Notes: generated by a model from the sequence alone, not told the origin. A stretch of 36,693 bases of DNA from an uncultured Eubacteriales bacterium (GCA_902765305.1 CACWZI010000046.1:1-36693), one strand, 5' to 3'. Positions 26,539 to 35,464 are shown, counted from the first letter of the stretch. Translations and numbers: made by a program.

Positions 26539-28971
26539 ATGCAATACGGCCATTTCGACGACCTGGCGCGGGAATACGTCATCACCCGCCCCGACACCCC
26601 CTCCCCCTGGATCAACTATCTGGGCAGCGAGGAATTCTTCACCCTGATGAGCAACACCAGCGGCGGCTACAGCTTCTACAAGGACGCGCGGATGCTGCGC
26701 CTGACCCGCTATCGCTACAACAACGTGCCCACCGACGCCGGCGGACAGTATTTCTACATCAATGACGGCGGCAGCGTGTGGACCCCCGGCTGGATGCCCG
26801 TGAAGGCCAAGCTGGACAGCTACGAGTGCCGCCACGGCCTGGGCTACACCCGCATCACCGGCGCAAAGAACGGCCTGAAGGCCGAGCAGCTTTCCTTCGT
26901 GCCCCGGGGCGTGAACGCCCTGGTGACCCGTGTGACGCTGACCAACGAATCCGCCGCCGAGAAGAATGTATCCCTGTTCAGCTTCGTGGAGTTCTGCCTG
27001 TGGAACGCCCAGGACGATTCCACCAACTTCCAGCGCAACTTCTCCACCGGCGAGGTGGAGATCGAGGGCAGCGCCATCTACCACAAGACCGAGTATCGCG
27101 AGCGCCGCAATCACTTCGCCGTGTACGCGGTGAACGCCGACATCGAAGGCTTCGACACCGACCGCGCGTCCTTCATCGGCTACTACAACGGCTTCGGCGA
27201 GGCCCAGGTGCCCTTCGCCAACCAGAGCAAAAACAGCGTGGCCAGCGGCTTTGCCCCCATCGCCAGCCATTGGCTCAAGCGCGCCCTCAAGCCGGGCGAG
27301 ACCGCCAGCTTCATCTTCGTGCTGGGCTACTGCGAGAACCCCCAGGATCAGAAGTTCATCGCCCCCAACGTGATCAACAAGGCCCCGGCCTACGAGATCC
27401 TGGGCAAGTACAAGACCGACGAACAGTTCGAGGCTGCCTTCGCCGAGCTGAAGGCCTACTGGACCGAACTGCTGTCCTCCTTCCAGGTGGAAAGCGGCGA
27501 CATCCGCGTGGACCGCATGGCGGGCCTGTGGAACCAGTACCAGTGCATGGTCACCTTCAACATGTCCCGCTCCGCCAGCTACTACGAATCCGGCATCGGG
27601 CGCGGCATGGGCTTCCGCGATTCCACCCAAGATCTGCTGGGCTTCGTGCACCTGATCCCCGCCCGGGCCCGTGAGCGCATCCTGGACATCGCGGCCACCC
27701 AGTTCCCGGACGGCAGCGCCTACCACCAGTACCAGCCCCTGACCAAGCGGGGCAACAACGACATCGGCTCCGGCTTCAACGACGACCCGCTGTGGCTGAT
27801 CTTCGGCGTGGCCGCCTACATCAAGGAGACCGGCGACGTGTCCATCCTGAAGGAAACGGTGCCCTTCGACAACGACGAGAAGCTGGCCCAGCCCCTGATG
27901 GAGCACCTGCGCCGCAGCATCCACTACACGCTGGAGCACCGCGGCCCCCACGGCCTGCCGCTGATCGGACGGGCCGACTGGAACGACTGCCTGAACCTGA
28001 ACTGCTTCTCCAGCACCCCCGGCGAGAGCTTCCAGACCACCGAGAACAACGAGTCCGGCGCGGCTGAATCGGTGTTCATCGGCGGCATGTTCACCGGCGT
28101 GTGCCCGGATTACGAGATCCTGTGCCGGCTGTACGGCTGGACGGACGAGGCCGAGCAGGTGGCCGGCTGGTATGCCGACATGGAAAAGGCGCTGCTGACC
28201 GCCGGCTGGGACGGCGAATGGTTCGTGCGCGCCTACGACGCCTACGGCAACAAGGTGGGCAGCCATGAGTGCGACGAGGGCAAGATCTACATCGAGCCCC
28301 AGGGCTTCGTGGTCATGTCCGGCGTGGGCGTGAAGGAGGGCTATGCCCAGAAGGCCATGGACAGCGTGGAGAAGCACCTGCTCTCCGAGCATGGCGTGGC
28401 GATACTGACGCCCCCCTACACCCGGTACCACCTGGAGCTGGGCGAGATCAGCTCCTACCCGCCGGGATACAAGGAGAACGGCGGCATCTTCTGCCACAAC
28501 AACCCCTGGATCGCGCTGGCGCAGGCGACCCTGGGCCACGGCGGCAAGGCCTTCGACATCTACCGCCGCACCTGCCCCGCCTGGATCGAGGACCAGGAGC
28601 TGCACTATACCGAGCCCTACGTTTACAGCCAGATGGTGGCCGGCCCCTACGCGCCCCACTTCGGCCAGGCCAAGAACAGCTGGCTGACCGGCACCGCGGC
28701 CTGGAGCTTCTACACCATCAGCCAGGGGATCCTTGGCGTCAAGCCGGATTACGACGGCCTGAAGCTGGATCCCTGCCTGCCCAAGGAACTGACCGACCTG
28801 AAGCTGGTGCGCAAGTTCCGCGGCAGCACCTACAACATCCACGTCGTCAACAAGGCCGGCGACGAGAAGGGCAAGCTGAGCCTGACCGTGGACGGCAAGG
28901 CCATCGACGGCAACGTCATCCCCGCCGACAAGGCCCCCGCGACCCATCAGGTCGAGGTCGTGCTGGCGTAA
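26539..28971 (+). CDS. cbp: Cellobiose phosphorylase (GH94)
   Basis: 810 residues, the usual length. Splits cellobiose with phosphate to glucose 1-phosphate and glucose in the cytoplasm, saving ATP during growth on cellulose fragments. The sequence follows the Clostridium thermocellum enzyme closely by memory: [114 protein letters not shown]. The catalytic Asp is 483 in DWND. Order: N-terminal beta-sandwich, helical linker, (alpha/alpha)6 barrel, C-terminal jelly roll. AAGGAGG lies before ATG 26539. No sugar transporter or cellodextrin phosphorylase lies beside it. Confidence 0.97.
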   Translation: MQYGHFDDLAREYVITRPDTPSPWINYLGSEEFFTLMSNTSGGYSFYKDARMLRLTRYRYNNVPTDAGGQYFYINDGGSVWTPGWMPVKAKLDSYECRHGLGYTRITGAKNGLKAEQLSFVPRGVNALVTRVTLTNESAAEKNVSLFSFVEFCLWNAQDDSTNFQRNFSTGEVEIEGSAIYHKTEYRERRNHFAVYAVNADIEGFDTDRASFIGYYNGFGEAQVPFANQSKNSVASGFAPIASHWLKRALKPGETASFIFVLGYCENPQDQKFIAPNVINKAPAYEILGKYKTDEQFEAAFAELKAYWTELLSSFQVESGDIRVDRMAGLWNQYQCMVTFNMSRSASYYESGIGRGMGFRDSTQDLLGFVHLIPARARERILDIAATQFPDGSAYHQYQPLTKRGNNDIGSGFNDDPLWLIFGVAAYIKETGDVSILKETVPFDNDEKLAQPLMEHLRRSIHYTLEHRGPHGLPLIGRADWNDCLNLNCFSSTPGESFQTTENNESGAAESVFIGGMFTGVCPDYEILCRLYGWTDEAEQVAGWYADMEKALLTAGWDGEWFVRAYDAYGNKVGSHECDEGKIYIEPQGFVVMSGVGVKEGYAQKAMDSVEKHLLSEHGVAILTPPYTRYHLELGEISSYPPGYKENGGIFCHNNPWIALAQATLGHGGKAFDIYRRTCPAWIEDQELHYTEPYVYSQMVAGPYAPHFGQAKNSWLTGTAAWSFYTISQGILGVKPDYDGLKLDPCLPKELTDLKLVRKFRGSTYNIHVVNKAGDEKGKLSLTVDGKAIDGNVIPADKAPATHQVEVVLA

Positions 28972-28980
28972 GAGCACAGC

Positions 28981-29027
28981 GAAAGGAAGGTCCCTCCCAC
29001 ACGACTGCGCGGGAGGGACTTCCTTTC
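28981..29027. terminator. Hairpin after cellobiose phosphorylase
   Basis: GAAAGGAAG-G-TCCCTCCC (28981-28998) pairs with GGGAGGGACTTCCTTTC (29011-29027) with one bulged base. Nine bases beyond the stop. No T-run follows, so termination is uncertain. Confidence 0.5.
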
Positions 29028-29125
29028 CAACATATGTTCCGCATCTCAAATTTTGTGTGTCAATAGGGACGGTTTTTGTTCATTGGACGTTCGTTGGAAC
29101 ATGTCGATAAGCAGGAAGCTGTAGA

Positions 29126-29776
29126 TTAGAGCCCAACAAAATAATTGATTTCCTTCTCCAGTAAGCGAAACACGTTTGCGACCAGATACCCATCAGCAAT
29201 CGCATGATTCAGACGAACGGTCACAGGCATGACAAGTCGGCCGGTTTCTTCTCTGTATTTTCCCCAATTGATGATCGGTGCAAAATACAGGTTCCCATCG
29301 GGAAGCTCAAGATGCAGTGAATCATAGGAAAGCCAAGATATATAAGACGCATCAAACCAGTTGGGATGGTTCTTCATATCCAGACCGTATTCTCTTGTTT
29401 TCTTTGCAGCTTCAACATCACGCAATGCAGCAGCATAGAACTTTTCATAATCCTCATCGTATTCTGTATACACAGGCGTACAGGTTTCCGTATCTTCATG
29501 AAAAACATACTGCGTAGGATTGATTACGTCATAACAGATCAGCTCACCTGTCTGCCAAAGGTATCCCATTCTGTAGTCTTCGCGTGAATTCATAACCTTC
29601 GAAAGAATATACAGGAAATTGATGTAAAACTTCGTCTCTGTGTTCTTGGAGTATGTGACGAGCCCTGTTACGTCCACTCTCGAAGTTATTGATGTCGAGC
29701 ACTTACAGTCTTCCGTAAAGTGGTGAAATACGCCCTTGCGATAGTATGTCTCTCTGTCAATTACTTTATAGTTCAT
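29126..29776 (-). CDS. Type A chloramphenicol acetyltransferase-family O-acetyltransferase (CatA-like)
   Basis: 216 residues, the family's usual size. Transfers acetyl from acetyl-CoA to a hydroxyl, in classical members that of chloramphenicol, as a cytoplasmic trimer. N-terminus MNYKVIDRETYYRKGVFHHF fits CAT. The catalytic block reads RLNHAIADGYLVA, with His191 and Asp195 of the HxxxDG motif; the preceding residue is Asn where classical CATs often have His. ATG 29776 is chosen because GAGG lies about ten bases upstream; ATGs at 29791 and 29785 are the alternatives. The gene is far more AT-rich than its neighbours and sits among mobile remnants, so recent acquisition is likely. Substrate cannot be proved from sequence. 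Confidence 0.88.
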   Translation of the reverse strand: MNYKVIDRETYYRKGVFHHFTEDCKCSTSITSRVDVTGLVTYSKNTETKFYINFLYILSKVMNSREDYRMGYLWQTGELICYDVINPTQYVFHEDTETCTPVYTEYDEDYEKFYAAALRDVEAAKKTREYGLDMKNHPNWFDASYISWLSYDSLHLELPDGNLYFAPIINWGKYREETGRLVMPVTVRLNHAIADGYLVANVFRLLEKEINYFVGL

Positions 29777-29887
29777 TTTCGTCATCCTCACAAAACACTT
29801 AACTCAATGCCGTTGTGACGGTTCCATTTGACACTCTTTGCATGAGGAGCCAATAAGAACCTCCAAAAAGTGTCGAAGAAAACCGTC

Positions 29888-30020
29888 CGAGACTGCTGAT
29901 AAAGTGAGACACAAGCGCCGACCTGCCGTAGCGGCGACTATCAGTCGCCACAGGAAAGAGTGCATGGCGACTGATAGTCTTTGAGACCCGGAATACAAGG
30001 AGACTTTTTCAGCAGTCTCG
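29888..30020. mobile_element. Miniature inverted-repeat element (133 bases) with 7-base target duplication
   Basis: Outer arms CGAGACTGCTGATAAAGT (29888-29905) and its complement with one mismatch (30003-30020). Inner arms GACTATCAGTCGCCA (29936-29950) and TGGCGACTGATAGTC (29965-29979) are perfect. AACCGTC stands directly outside each end (29881-29887 and 30021-30027) as a direct repeat, as expected of a target-site duplication. No coding capacity; it needs a transposase elsewhere. Confidence 0.7.
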
Positions 30021-30056
30021 AACCGTCCCCGATGACAGGAGGGATGCTTTCAACTG

Positions 30057-30176
30057 TTACCAGATTTTTTCAACTTCATCATAGCCCTTCCAAATGTTTT
30101 CGTCCCTGGTAATGAGTGGAAAGTCTGGCTGAATCATACAGTGCCCAAATCAGGGCATGGTATCAATGAGAACCAT
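30057..30176 (-). pseudogene. PIN-domain (VapC-like) toxin, deletion remnant
   Basis: ATG 30176 overlaps the antitoxin stop (TGATG). The frame begins MVLIDT, the usual start of VapC toxins with its first acidic residue, then stops after eight codons. In another frame, 30137 to 30057 encodes PDFPLITRDENIWKGYDEVE and ends IW-stop, which is a typical PIN C-terminus. About 100 codons between them are missing. The product cannot be a working nuclease. Confidence 0.65.
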
Positions 30177-30391
30177 CACATGTATTCCTCGAATTCTTCA
30201 GGCGTTTCATCAAAATTATCCGCAATGAATTCCAGTCCGCCTGCCAGCGCATCAAGCTGAAAATGCGTTTTGCGCGGCACATTATCCTGCCGGCGACGCA
30301 GCAACAGAAAATCAATAAAATCCACGGTCTGCTCCTGCTCGGTACGTGTCATAGCGTTCCAGCGCTGGACGACCTTCTCCGGCATCGCCAT
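30176..30391 (-). CDS. Probable VapB-type antitoxin (DUF2281-like), now without its toxin
   Basis: 71 residues from ATG 30391, behind GGAGGTG. The helix MPEKVVQRWNAMTRTEQEQT followed by DFIDFLLLRRRQDN is characteristic of DUF2281-type antitoxins. The acidic tail ends EEFEEYM. Upstream in-frame ATG 30433 would add 14 residues and lacks a ribosome site. It overlaps the remnant toxin start. It may survive as an orphan that can still neutralise related toxins (inference). Confidence 0.7.
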   Translation of the reverse strand: MAMPEKVVQRWNAMTRTEQEQTVDFIDFLLLRRRQDNVPRKTHFQLDALAGGLEFIADNFDETPEEFEEYM

Positions 30392-30466
30392 CAAACCCAC
30401 CTCCAGACATTCTCCGTGAATAAAGCATATCACAATCCCGGCTTCTGCGCAAGAGAGAATCCGTTT

Positions 30467-31030
30467 CTATGATCGATTCCCCGGGACCGGATTGTACAGT
30501 ATCCCCTCCACCGATCGCTCCAGCGTGCCCATGCGGGTCCTGTAGGGTATGGTCTTGACCTCGGCAAAGCCGCACTTTTCGATCACCCGGGCGGACTGGC
30601 GGTTCCATTCAAAGTGGCCGACAAGTATGAAGTCGAGCCTGACCACATCGAACAGGTAGCCGATGACGCGGCGCACCGCCTCGGGCATCAGGCCCTGTCC
30701 CCAGCAATCCCGGTTCAGGGCGTAGCCGATCTCCCGTCCGCGCAGGGCGTCCAGCTCCGGAAATTGGGTTTCGTCATAAAACTCAATGCCCAGCGATCCC
30801 ACCGCCCGGCCCCGGTATTCCAGGGCGAAGGTCTTCTTATCGGCAATGAATAACTTCAGTATCTCCCGGGATTCGTCGAGGCTTCGATGGGGCGTCCACC
30901 CCGCCATCTGCCCCACGCCGTCCACCCGGGCATAGGCGTAGAAGTCCTCCAAATCCGATTCCCGCCAGGGGCGCAGCAGCAGCCGCTCCGTGCGCAGCTC
31001 GATGCCGGTGATGTCGATGGGTGCGTTCAT
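30467..31030 (-). CDS. GNAT N-acetyltransferase, RimJ/RimL type
   Basis: 187 residues from ATG 31030, behind GGAGGGATTAC. Starts with the RimJ/RimL opening IELRTERLLLRPWRESDLED. Acetyl-CoA-binding part: EIGYALNRDCWGQGLMPEAV (the Q-G-x-G-x-A loop appears as WGQGLMPEA). FEWNRQSARVIEKCGF is the last helix-strand signature. It acetylates an amino group of a protein N-terminus or small molecule; substrate unknown. A longer frame upstream to 31162 has no ribosome site. Unlike the CAT gene it has the GC content of the host. Confidence 0.92.
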   Translation of the reverse strand: MNAPIDITGIELRTERLLLRPWRESDLEDFYAYARVDGVGQMAGWTPHRSLDESREILKLFIADKKTFALEYRGRAVGSLGIEFYDETQFPELDALRGREIGYALNRDCWGQGLMPEAVRRVIGYLFDVVRLDFILVGHFEWNRQSARVIEKCGFAEVKTIPYRTRMGTLERSVEGILYNPVPGNRS

Positions 31031-31160
31031 GTAATCCCTCCGATCTGCGCGACGAACGCCGTCGCACTGTACGTATTCTATCATACTGAAGGCGTAGCGG
31101 CAAGGAATGAATGGGAAAATGTGGATAATTCGGATTTGGCAGGGAGGTAATGCGGTCCCC

Positions 31161-31376
31161 AATAGCCTTCCCCAGCGACCGAAGGGAGCGGTTCAGGGGA
31201 AGGTGGCGCGGCGCAAAGCGCCGTGACGGATGAGGTCGTTCTCCAAAAAGGAAGCTCGTAAACCATCGTTACCGCGGGGGGACCGACCTCATCCGACCCG
31301 GCCTTGCGGCCGGCCCACCTTCCGCGGGCCTACCGGCCCCATCTCGCTGAAAACAGTCCACTGGAAGGCTTTTGGG
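31161..31376. repeat. Dispersed palindromic intergenic repeat, copy 2
   Basis: Opens ATAGCCTTCCCC and closes GGAAGGCTTTTGG, as inverted ends. Inside are a GGGGAAGGTGG arm, GGATGAGGTCG and its complement CGACCTCATCC, and small GC-rich stems (GGCGC/GCGCC, GGCCTTGCGGCC). It fills most of the space between the GNAT gene and the fourth MATE gene. The end motif TGATTTGTCG is not seen here. Confidence 0.7.
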
Positions 31377-31526
31377 ACCGTCGCCAACACCCCGATAAAT
31401 CAGTTTTTCCCCCACCGGATTAACCGCATCCTTTCAAACATACTTCGCTTATGCGCTGGTTTCCCAAGGATGCGCATGGTATCATAATATACAGGGACTA
31501 CTGAAAACAGGCAGAAGGTTTGAACG

Positions 31527-32885
31527 ATGAATAACGCACCCCACGATTTCACCCGCGGCGGCATCGCCGGGCCGCTGATTCGCTTTGCCATTCCCGTGCT
31601 GGCCGCGCTGTTTTTGCAGGCGATGTACGGCGCGGTGGACCTGCTGGTGGTGGGCCAGTTCGCCGACAAGGCGGACGTCTCCGCCGTGGCCACCGGGGCC
31701 CACATCATGATGACACTGACCAACCTGGTGGCCAGCCTGGCCATGGGCGCGACGATACTGCTGGGACAGCAGATCGGCGAGGGCAACGCGGAGCGGGGCG
31801 GCGCGACCATCGGCGCGTGCATCGCCCTGTTCGGTTCGATGGGGCTGGCGCTGACGCTCGTCACGGTGCCCGGCGCGGGACTGCTGGCCACGCTGATGCA
31901 GGCCCCGGCCCACGACCTGACCGCCGCCTATGTGCGCATCTGCGGCACGGGCATGCTGGTCATCATCGCCTACAACCTGATCGGCAGCGTGTTCCGGGGC
32001 ATCGGCGATTCCGTGACGCCGCTGGTCACCGTCGCCATCGCCTGCGCGATCAACATCGCCGGCGACCTGCTGCTGGTGGCTGTATGCCAAATGGGCGCCG
32101 CCGGCGCGGCCATCGCCACCGTCGCCGCCCAGGCGGTCAGCGTGGCGATCTCGCTTATGCTGGTTCGAAAAAAACAGCTGCCCTTCCGGCTGGAAAGGCA
32201 GCACATCCGCTTCGACAGACCCCTGGTGGCGCAGGTCCTCCGCCTCGGGCTGCCCATCGCGCTGTCCGACCTGCTGGTCAGCATATCCTTCCTCGTCATA
32301 CAGGCCATCGTCAATGCCCTGGGCGTCGTGCCCTCGGCGGGCGTGGGCGTCGCGGAAAAGGTATGCGCCTTCATCATGCTGGTGCCCTCGGCCTTCTCCC
32401 AGTCCATGTCCGCCTTCGTTGCCCAGAATGCTGGCGCGGGGAAGTACGACAGGGCGGTCAGGTCGCTGTATTGCGGCATCGGTCTCTCCCTCGCCGTAGG
32501 CGCGGTGATGTCCTGGATGTCCATAGGCCACGGCCAGCTGCTGGCCGGCATCTTCTCAAACGACCGGGAGGTCATCGTCGCGGCGGCGGATTACCTGAAG
32601 GCCTACGGCATCGACTGCCTGCTCACGCCCATATTCTTCTGCGCCATCGGCTTCTTCAACGGCCTGGGCCGAACCCGCTTCGTCATGGCCCAGGGCATCG
32701 TCAGCGCGTTCTGCGTGCGCGTGCCGGTTTCGTACCTGATGAGCCGCCGTGTGCCCGTGTCGCTGTTTTGGATCGGCATGGCCACGCCGTTTTCGTCGAT
32801 GCTGCAGATCGCGATGTGCACGTGGTATTTCCTGGCGTTGCGGCGACAGGGGCTGTTGAGGATGGAATCTGAGAAAAAAGGGTGA
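31527..32885 (+). CDS. MATE family efflux transporter
   Basis: 452 residues with about 12 TM segments. Opening FTRGGIAGPLIRFAIPVLAA then LFLQAMYGAVDLLVVGQFAD is a strong MATE signature. The middle GMLVIIAYNLIGSVFRGIGD and second-bundle start VLRLGLPIALSDLLVSISF fit too. Predicted Na+/H+-driven exporter. AGAAGG precedes ATG 31527. A TAATAT at about 31487-31492 could be the -10; no good -35 is seen. Single gene flanked by two copies of the palindromic repeat. Confidence 0.94.
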   Translation: MNNAPHDFTRGGIAGPLIRFAIPVLAALFLQAMYGAVDLLVVGQFADKADVSAVATGAHIMMTLTNLVASLAMGATILLGQQIGEGNAERGGATIGACIALFGSMGLALTLVTVPGAGLLATLMQAPAHDLTAAYVRICGTGMLVIIAYNLIGSVFRGIGDSVTPLVTVAIACAINIAGDLLLVAVCQMGAAGAAIATVAAQAVSVAISLMLVRKKQLPFRLERQHIRFDRPLVAQVLRLGLPIALSDLLVSISFLVIQAIVNALGVVPSAGVGVAEKVCAFIMLVPSAFSQSMSAFVAQNAGAGKYDRAVRSLYCGIGLSLAVGAVMSWMSIGHGQLLAGIFSNDREVIVAAADYLKAYGIDCLLTPIFFCAIGFFNGLGRTRFVMAQGIVSAFCVRVPVSYLMSRRVPVSLFWIGMATPFSSMLQIAMCTWYFLALRRQGLLRMESEKKG

Positions 32886-32907
32886 CTGTACGGTTACATG
32901 CAGCTTA

Positions 32908-33148
32908 TGATTTGTCGAGCTGTAGGCGACGGTTCCAAAAGTAGCCTTCCCCTCTGGGGAAGGTGGATTTCGGTGAAAACGCTTGCGTTTTTGCCGAAAG
33001 ACGGATGAGGTCCTCGTCGCTCGAACAACGTCTATTGGGGCATTGGCGCGAATAGCAACGTAAGGAGGACCTCATCCGACCCGCTACGCGGGCCACCTTC
33101 CCCAACGGGGGAAGGCTTTTGGAAGCCACGCGTCTCCCCGACAAATCA
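32908..33148. repeat. Dispersed palindromic intergenic repeat, copy 3 (complete, 241 bases)
   Basis: The outer ends are TGATTTGTCG (32908-32917) and CGACAAATCA (33139-33148), an exact inverted repeat. Next inside are CCAAAAG-T-AGCCTTCCCC and GGGGAAGGCTTTTGG, then GGGGAAGGTGG / CCACCTTCCCC, and GGATGAGGTCC / GGACCTCATCC. The centre is unique AT-richer sequence. This is the clearest full-length copy and looks like a non-autonomous mobile or REP-like element. No target duplication is evident. Confidence 0.75.
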
Positions 33149-33201
33149 GAATTGATAGCTCGGGCCGATTGGAGGCCGTCGCTGCGGGCATTTGTCCAAA
33201 G

Positions 33202-33241
33202 CAGGTGTAGGGGCGCCGAAGCGGCGCCCCTACACCTGTTT
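33202..33241. terminator. Hairpin terminator between MATE and GH3 genes (convergent)
   Basis: Perfect 16-base stem CAGGTGTAGGGGCGCC (33202-33217) and its complement (33223-33238) with a 5-base loop. TTTT follows on the plus strand, and CTTTG follows on the minus strand. It lies 13 bases after the GH3 stop and can serve both converging units. Confidence 0.75.
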
Positions 33242-33254
33242 TATACGGAAACAT

Positions 33255-35327
33255 TTATTCGACCCTGATCGCGCCATGCCCGGTCAGCTCCGACGTGCGG
33301 GCGTCCGGCTGGCCCAGGCCGACCCAGAAGGCGGGCGTGCCCTCGTCGACGCTGATACCCGCGTCGTCCACGACCTTCAGCCGCTCCGCCGGGATGTCCA
33401 GCGCCACCTTCACCGAGCCGCCCGCGGGCACACGGACCCTGGCAAAGGCGCACAGTCGGGGATTCCTCGGCGCGTGGGCCGCCCCTTCGTTCTGCACGTA
33501 GACCTGGACCACCTCGTCAGTGTCCATACCGCCGTCGTTGACGATCTCTGCCTCGACCCCCGCCTCCGTCCGCTTCGCGGCGGCCACCCGGCAGTCGCCG
33601 TAGGTCAGACCGTAGCCGAAGGGGTACAGGGGGGCCTCCTCGACGTAGCGATAGGTGCGGCCCTTCATGGCGTAGTCGGTGAATTCCGGCATGGTCGAAA
33701 GCTGTTCGTTCCGGTAGAAGGTCACGGGAAGCTTGCCGGAGGGTGAGACCCTGCCCAGCAGGATGTCCGCCACGCTCCTGCCGCCCCTTGCCCCGGGGTA
33801 CCAGGTCAGCAGCACGGCATCGGCCTTCTCGGCGGCTTCGCCCAGGTCGATGGCGCTGCCTGCCATCAACACGATCACCGTGGGCCTGCCCACGGCCAGC
33901 ACCGCGTCCATCAGCCTGCGCTGGCACTCGGGCAGCAACAGGTCCAGCTTGTCGCCGGAGGCGGCGGCGTTGCCGGTGTCGCCCTCCTCCCCCTCCAGGG
34001 TCTCGTCCAGGCCCACCACCAGCACCACCGCGTCGGCGCGCTCCGCCACGGCCACGGCCTCGCTGAGCCGGTCGTCCGGCTGGCCCAGGTGCTCCACCCG
34101 GTCCTTGAACAGGTGGCAGCCCTCGCTGTACAGCACACGTGTCCTGGACTCTAAAGCATCCTGCAATCCCTCCAGCACCGTCACGTAGCGGGAGGAGGTG
34201 CCGTGGTAGTTGCCCACCAGCGCCACGCGGCTGTTGGCGTTGGGGCCGATCACCGCCAGGGTGGTGAGCTTGTCGGCGTCCAGCGGCAGCAGGCCGTCGT
34301 TCTTCAGCAGCACACAGGCCTCCTCGGTGGCCTTTTGCGCCTTGCTGAGGTGCTCCGGGCACTCCACCGCCTCCAGCGGGATGCTGTCGTAGGGGCTCGA
34401 ATCCATCAGCCCCAGCATATAGCGGCAGGTGAACAGGCGCACGGCGCTGCGGCGGATCTGTTCCTCGGTCACCATGCCCTTCTCATAGGCCTTCATCATG
34501 TAGACGTAGGCGCTGCCGCAGTTCAGGTCGCAGCCCTTTTCCAGGGCCAGCGCCGCGGAGGCCTCCGGCGAATCGGTGACCATGTGGCCGGTGTGGAAGT
34601 CGTTGATGGCCCAGCAGTCGGAGACGAAGTGGCCCTCGAAGCCCCAGTCCTCCCGGAGGGTCTTCATCAGGGGCGTATTGGCGCAGCAGGGCTCGCCATT
34701 GGTGCGGTTGTAGGCGCCCATCACGCTCTCCACCCCCGCGTCCACCAGGGCGTGGAAGGCGGGCAGGTAGGTCTCGTTCATATCCTTTGGATCGGCCTCG
34801 GCGTCGAAGTGGTGGCGCAGCGCCTCGGGGCCGGAGTGCACCGCGAAGTGCTTGGCGCAGGCGGCGGCCTTCAAGGTCTCCCCCTCGCCCTGCAGGCCCT
34901 TCACGTACTGCACGCCCAGCGTGGCGGTCAGGAACGGGTCCTCGCCGTAGGTCTCATGGCCCCGGCCCCAGCGGGGATCGCGGAAGATGTTGACGTTGGG
35001 CGACCAGAAGGTCAGGCCCTTGTAGATGTCCCGATCGCCGTGAGCGGCGGCGGCGTTGTACTTTGCTCGGCCCTCGGTGGCGGCCACGTCGCCCAGCGAG
35101 CGCACCAGTGCGGGATCGAAGGTCGCCGCAAGGCCGATGGCCTGGGGGAAGGACGTGGCCGTGCCGCCCCTCGCCACGCCGTGCAGCGCCTCGTTCCACC
35201 AGTTGTAGGCGGGCACGCCCAGCCGTTCGATGGCCGGCGCATCGTAGCGCAGTTGGCCGGCGGCCTCCTCCACAGTCATGCGGTTGACCAGCTGGATTGC
35301 CTTTTCCCGTGCCTGTTCGCGATTCAT
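33255..35327 (-). CDS. Glycoside hydrolase family 3 beta-xylosidase/beta-glucosidase
   Basis: 690 residues, no signal peptide, so it acts in the cytoplasm on imported oligosaccharides. Domain order: GH3 barrel (1 to about 310), alpha/beta sandwich (about 335-545), fibronectin III-like domain (about 600-675). The nucleophile is Asp237 in FVSDCWAI. YNWWNEALHGVARGG, RDPRWGRGHETYGEDP and AKHFAVHSGPE are typical of the xylan 1,4-beta-xylosidase branch, though beta-glucosidases and arabinofuranosidases share much of this. GGGAGGACG precedes ATG 35327. It is transcribed away from the cysteine desulfurase from a separate promoter. No xylan-uptake genes are seen nearby. Confidence 0.93.
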   Translation of the reverse strand: MNREQAREKAIQLVNRMTVEEAAGQLRYDAPAIERLGVPAYNWWNEALHGVARGGTATSFPQAIGLAATFDPALVRSLGDVAATEGRAKYNAAAAHGDRDIYKGLTFWSPNVNIFRDPRWGRGHETYGEDPFLTATLGVQYVKGLQGEGETLKAAACAKHFAVHSGPEALRHHFDAEADPKDMNETYLPAFHALVDAGVESVMGAYNRTNGEPCCANTPLMKTLREDWGFEGHFVSDCWAINDFHTGHMVTDSPEASAALALEKGCDLNCGSAYVYMMKAYEKGMVTEEQIRRSAVRLFTCRYMLGLMDSSPYDSIPLEAVECPEHLSKAQKATEEACVLLKNDGLLPLDADKLTTLAVIGPNANSRVALVGNYHGTSSRYVTVLEGLQDALESRTRVLYSEGCHLFKDRVEHLGQPDDRLSEAVAVAERADAVVLVVGLDETLEGEEGDTGNAAASGDKLDLLLPECQRRLMDAVLAVGRPTVIVLMAGSAIDLGEAAEKADAVLLTWYPGARGGRSVADILLGRVSPSGKLPVTFYRNEQLSTMPEFTDYAMKGRTYRYVEEAPLYPFGYGLTYGDCRVAAAKRTEAGVEAEIVNDGGMDTDEVVQVYVQNEGAAHAPRNPRLCAFARVRVPAGGSVKVALDIPAERLKVVDDAGISVDEGTPAFWVGLGQPDARTSELTGHGAIRVE

Positions 35328-35367
35328 ACCGTCGTCCTCCCTGCGTAATTCTCAGTAATTTACTCGT

Positions 35368-35396
35368 ATCATACAAATAAATGGCTGGAGTGTCAA
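35368..35396 (-). promoter_or_regulatory. Promoter of the GH3 gene
   Basis: On the minus strand TTGACA (35391-35396), 17-base spacer, TATGAT (35368-35373), about 40 bases before ATG 35327. Confidence 0.8.
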
Positions 35397-35401
35397 GGTC
35401 A

Positions 35402-35430
35402 TTTACATCCCGCCCCCCATCGGTTATAAT
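35402..35430 (+). promoter_or_regulatory. Promoter of the cysteine desulfurase gene
   Basis: TTTACA (35402-35407), 17-base spacer, TATAAT (35425-35430). Its -35 box lies five bases from the -35 box of the divergent GH3 promoter. Confidence 0.8.
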
Positions 35431-35464
35431 AAAAAAACAAATAATAACAAGGGCGAAACAAAAT

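Noticed and set aside
26512-29049. Open frame of 845 codons antisense to cellobiose phosphorylase
   Set aside because: Shadow of the strongly biased codon use of the real gene; low-complexity Gly/Val/Ala/His product.
29804-29998. 64-codon minus-strand frame upstream of the CAT gene
   Set aside because: It lies mostly within the inverted-repeat element and has no ribosome site or family resemblance.
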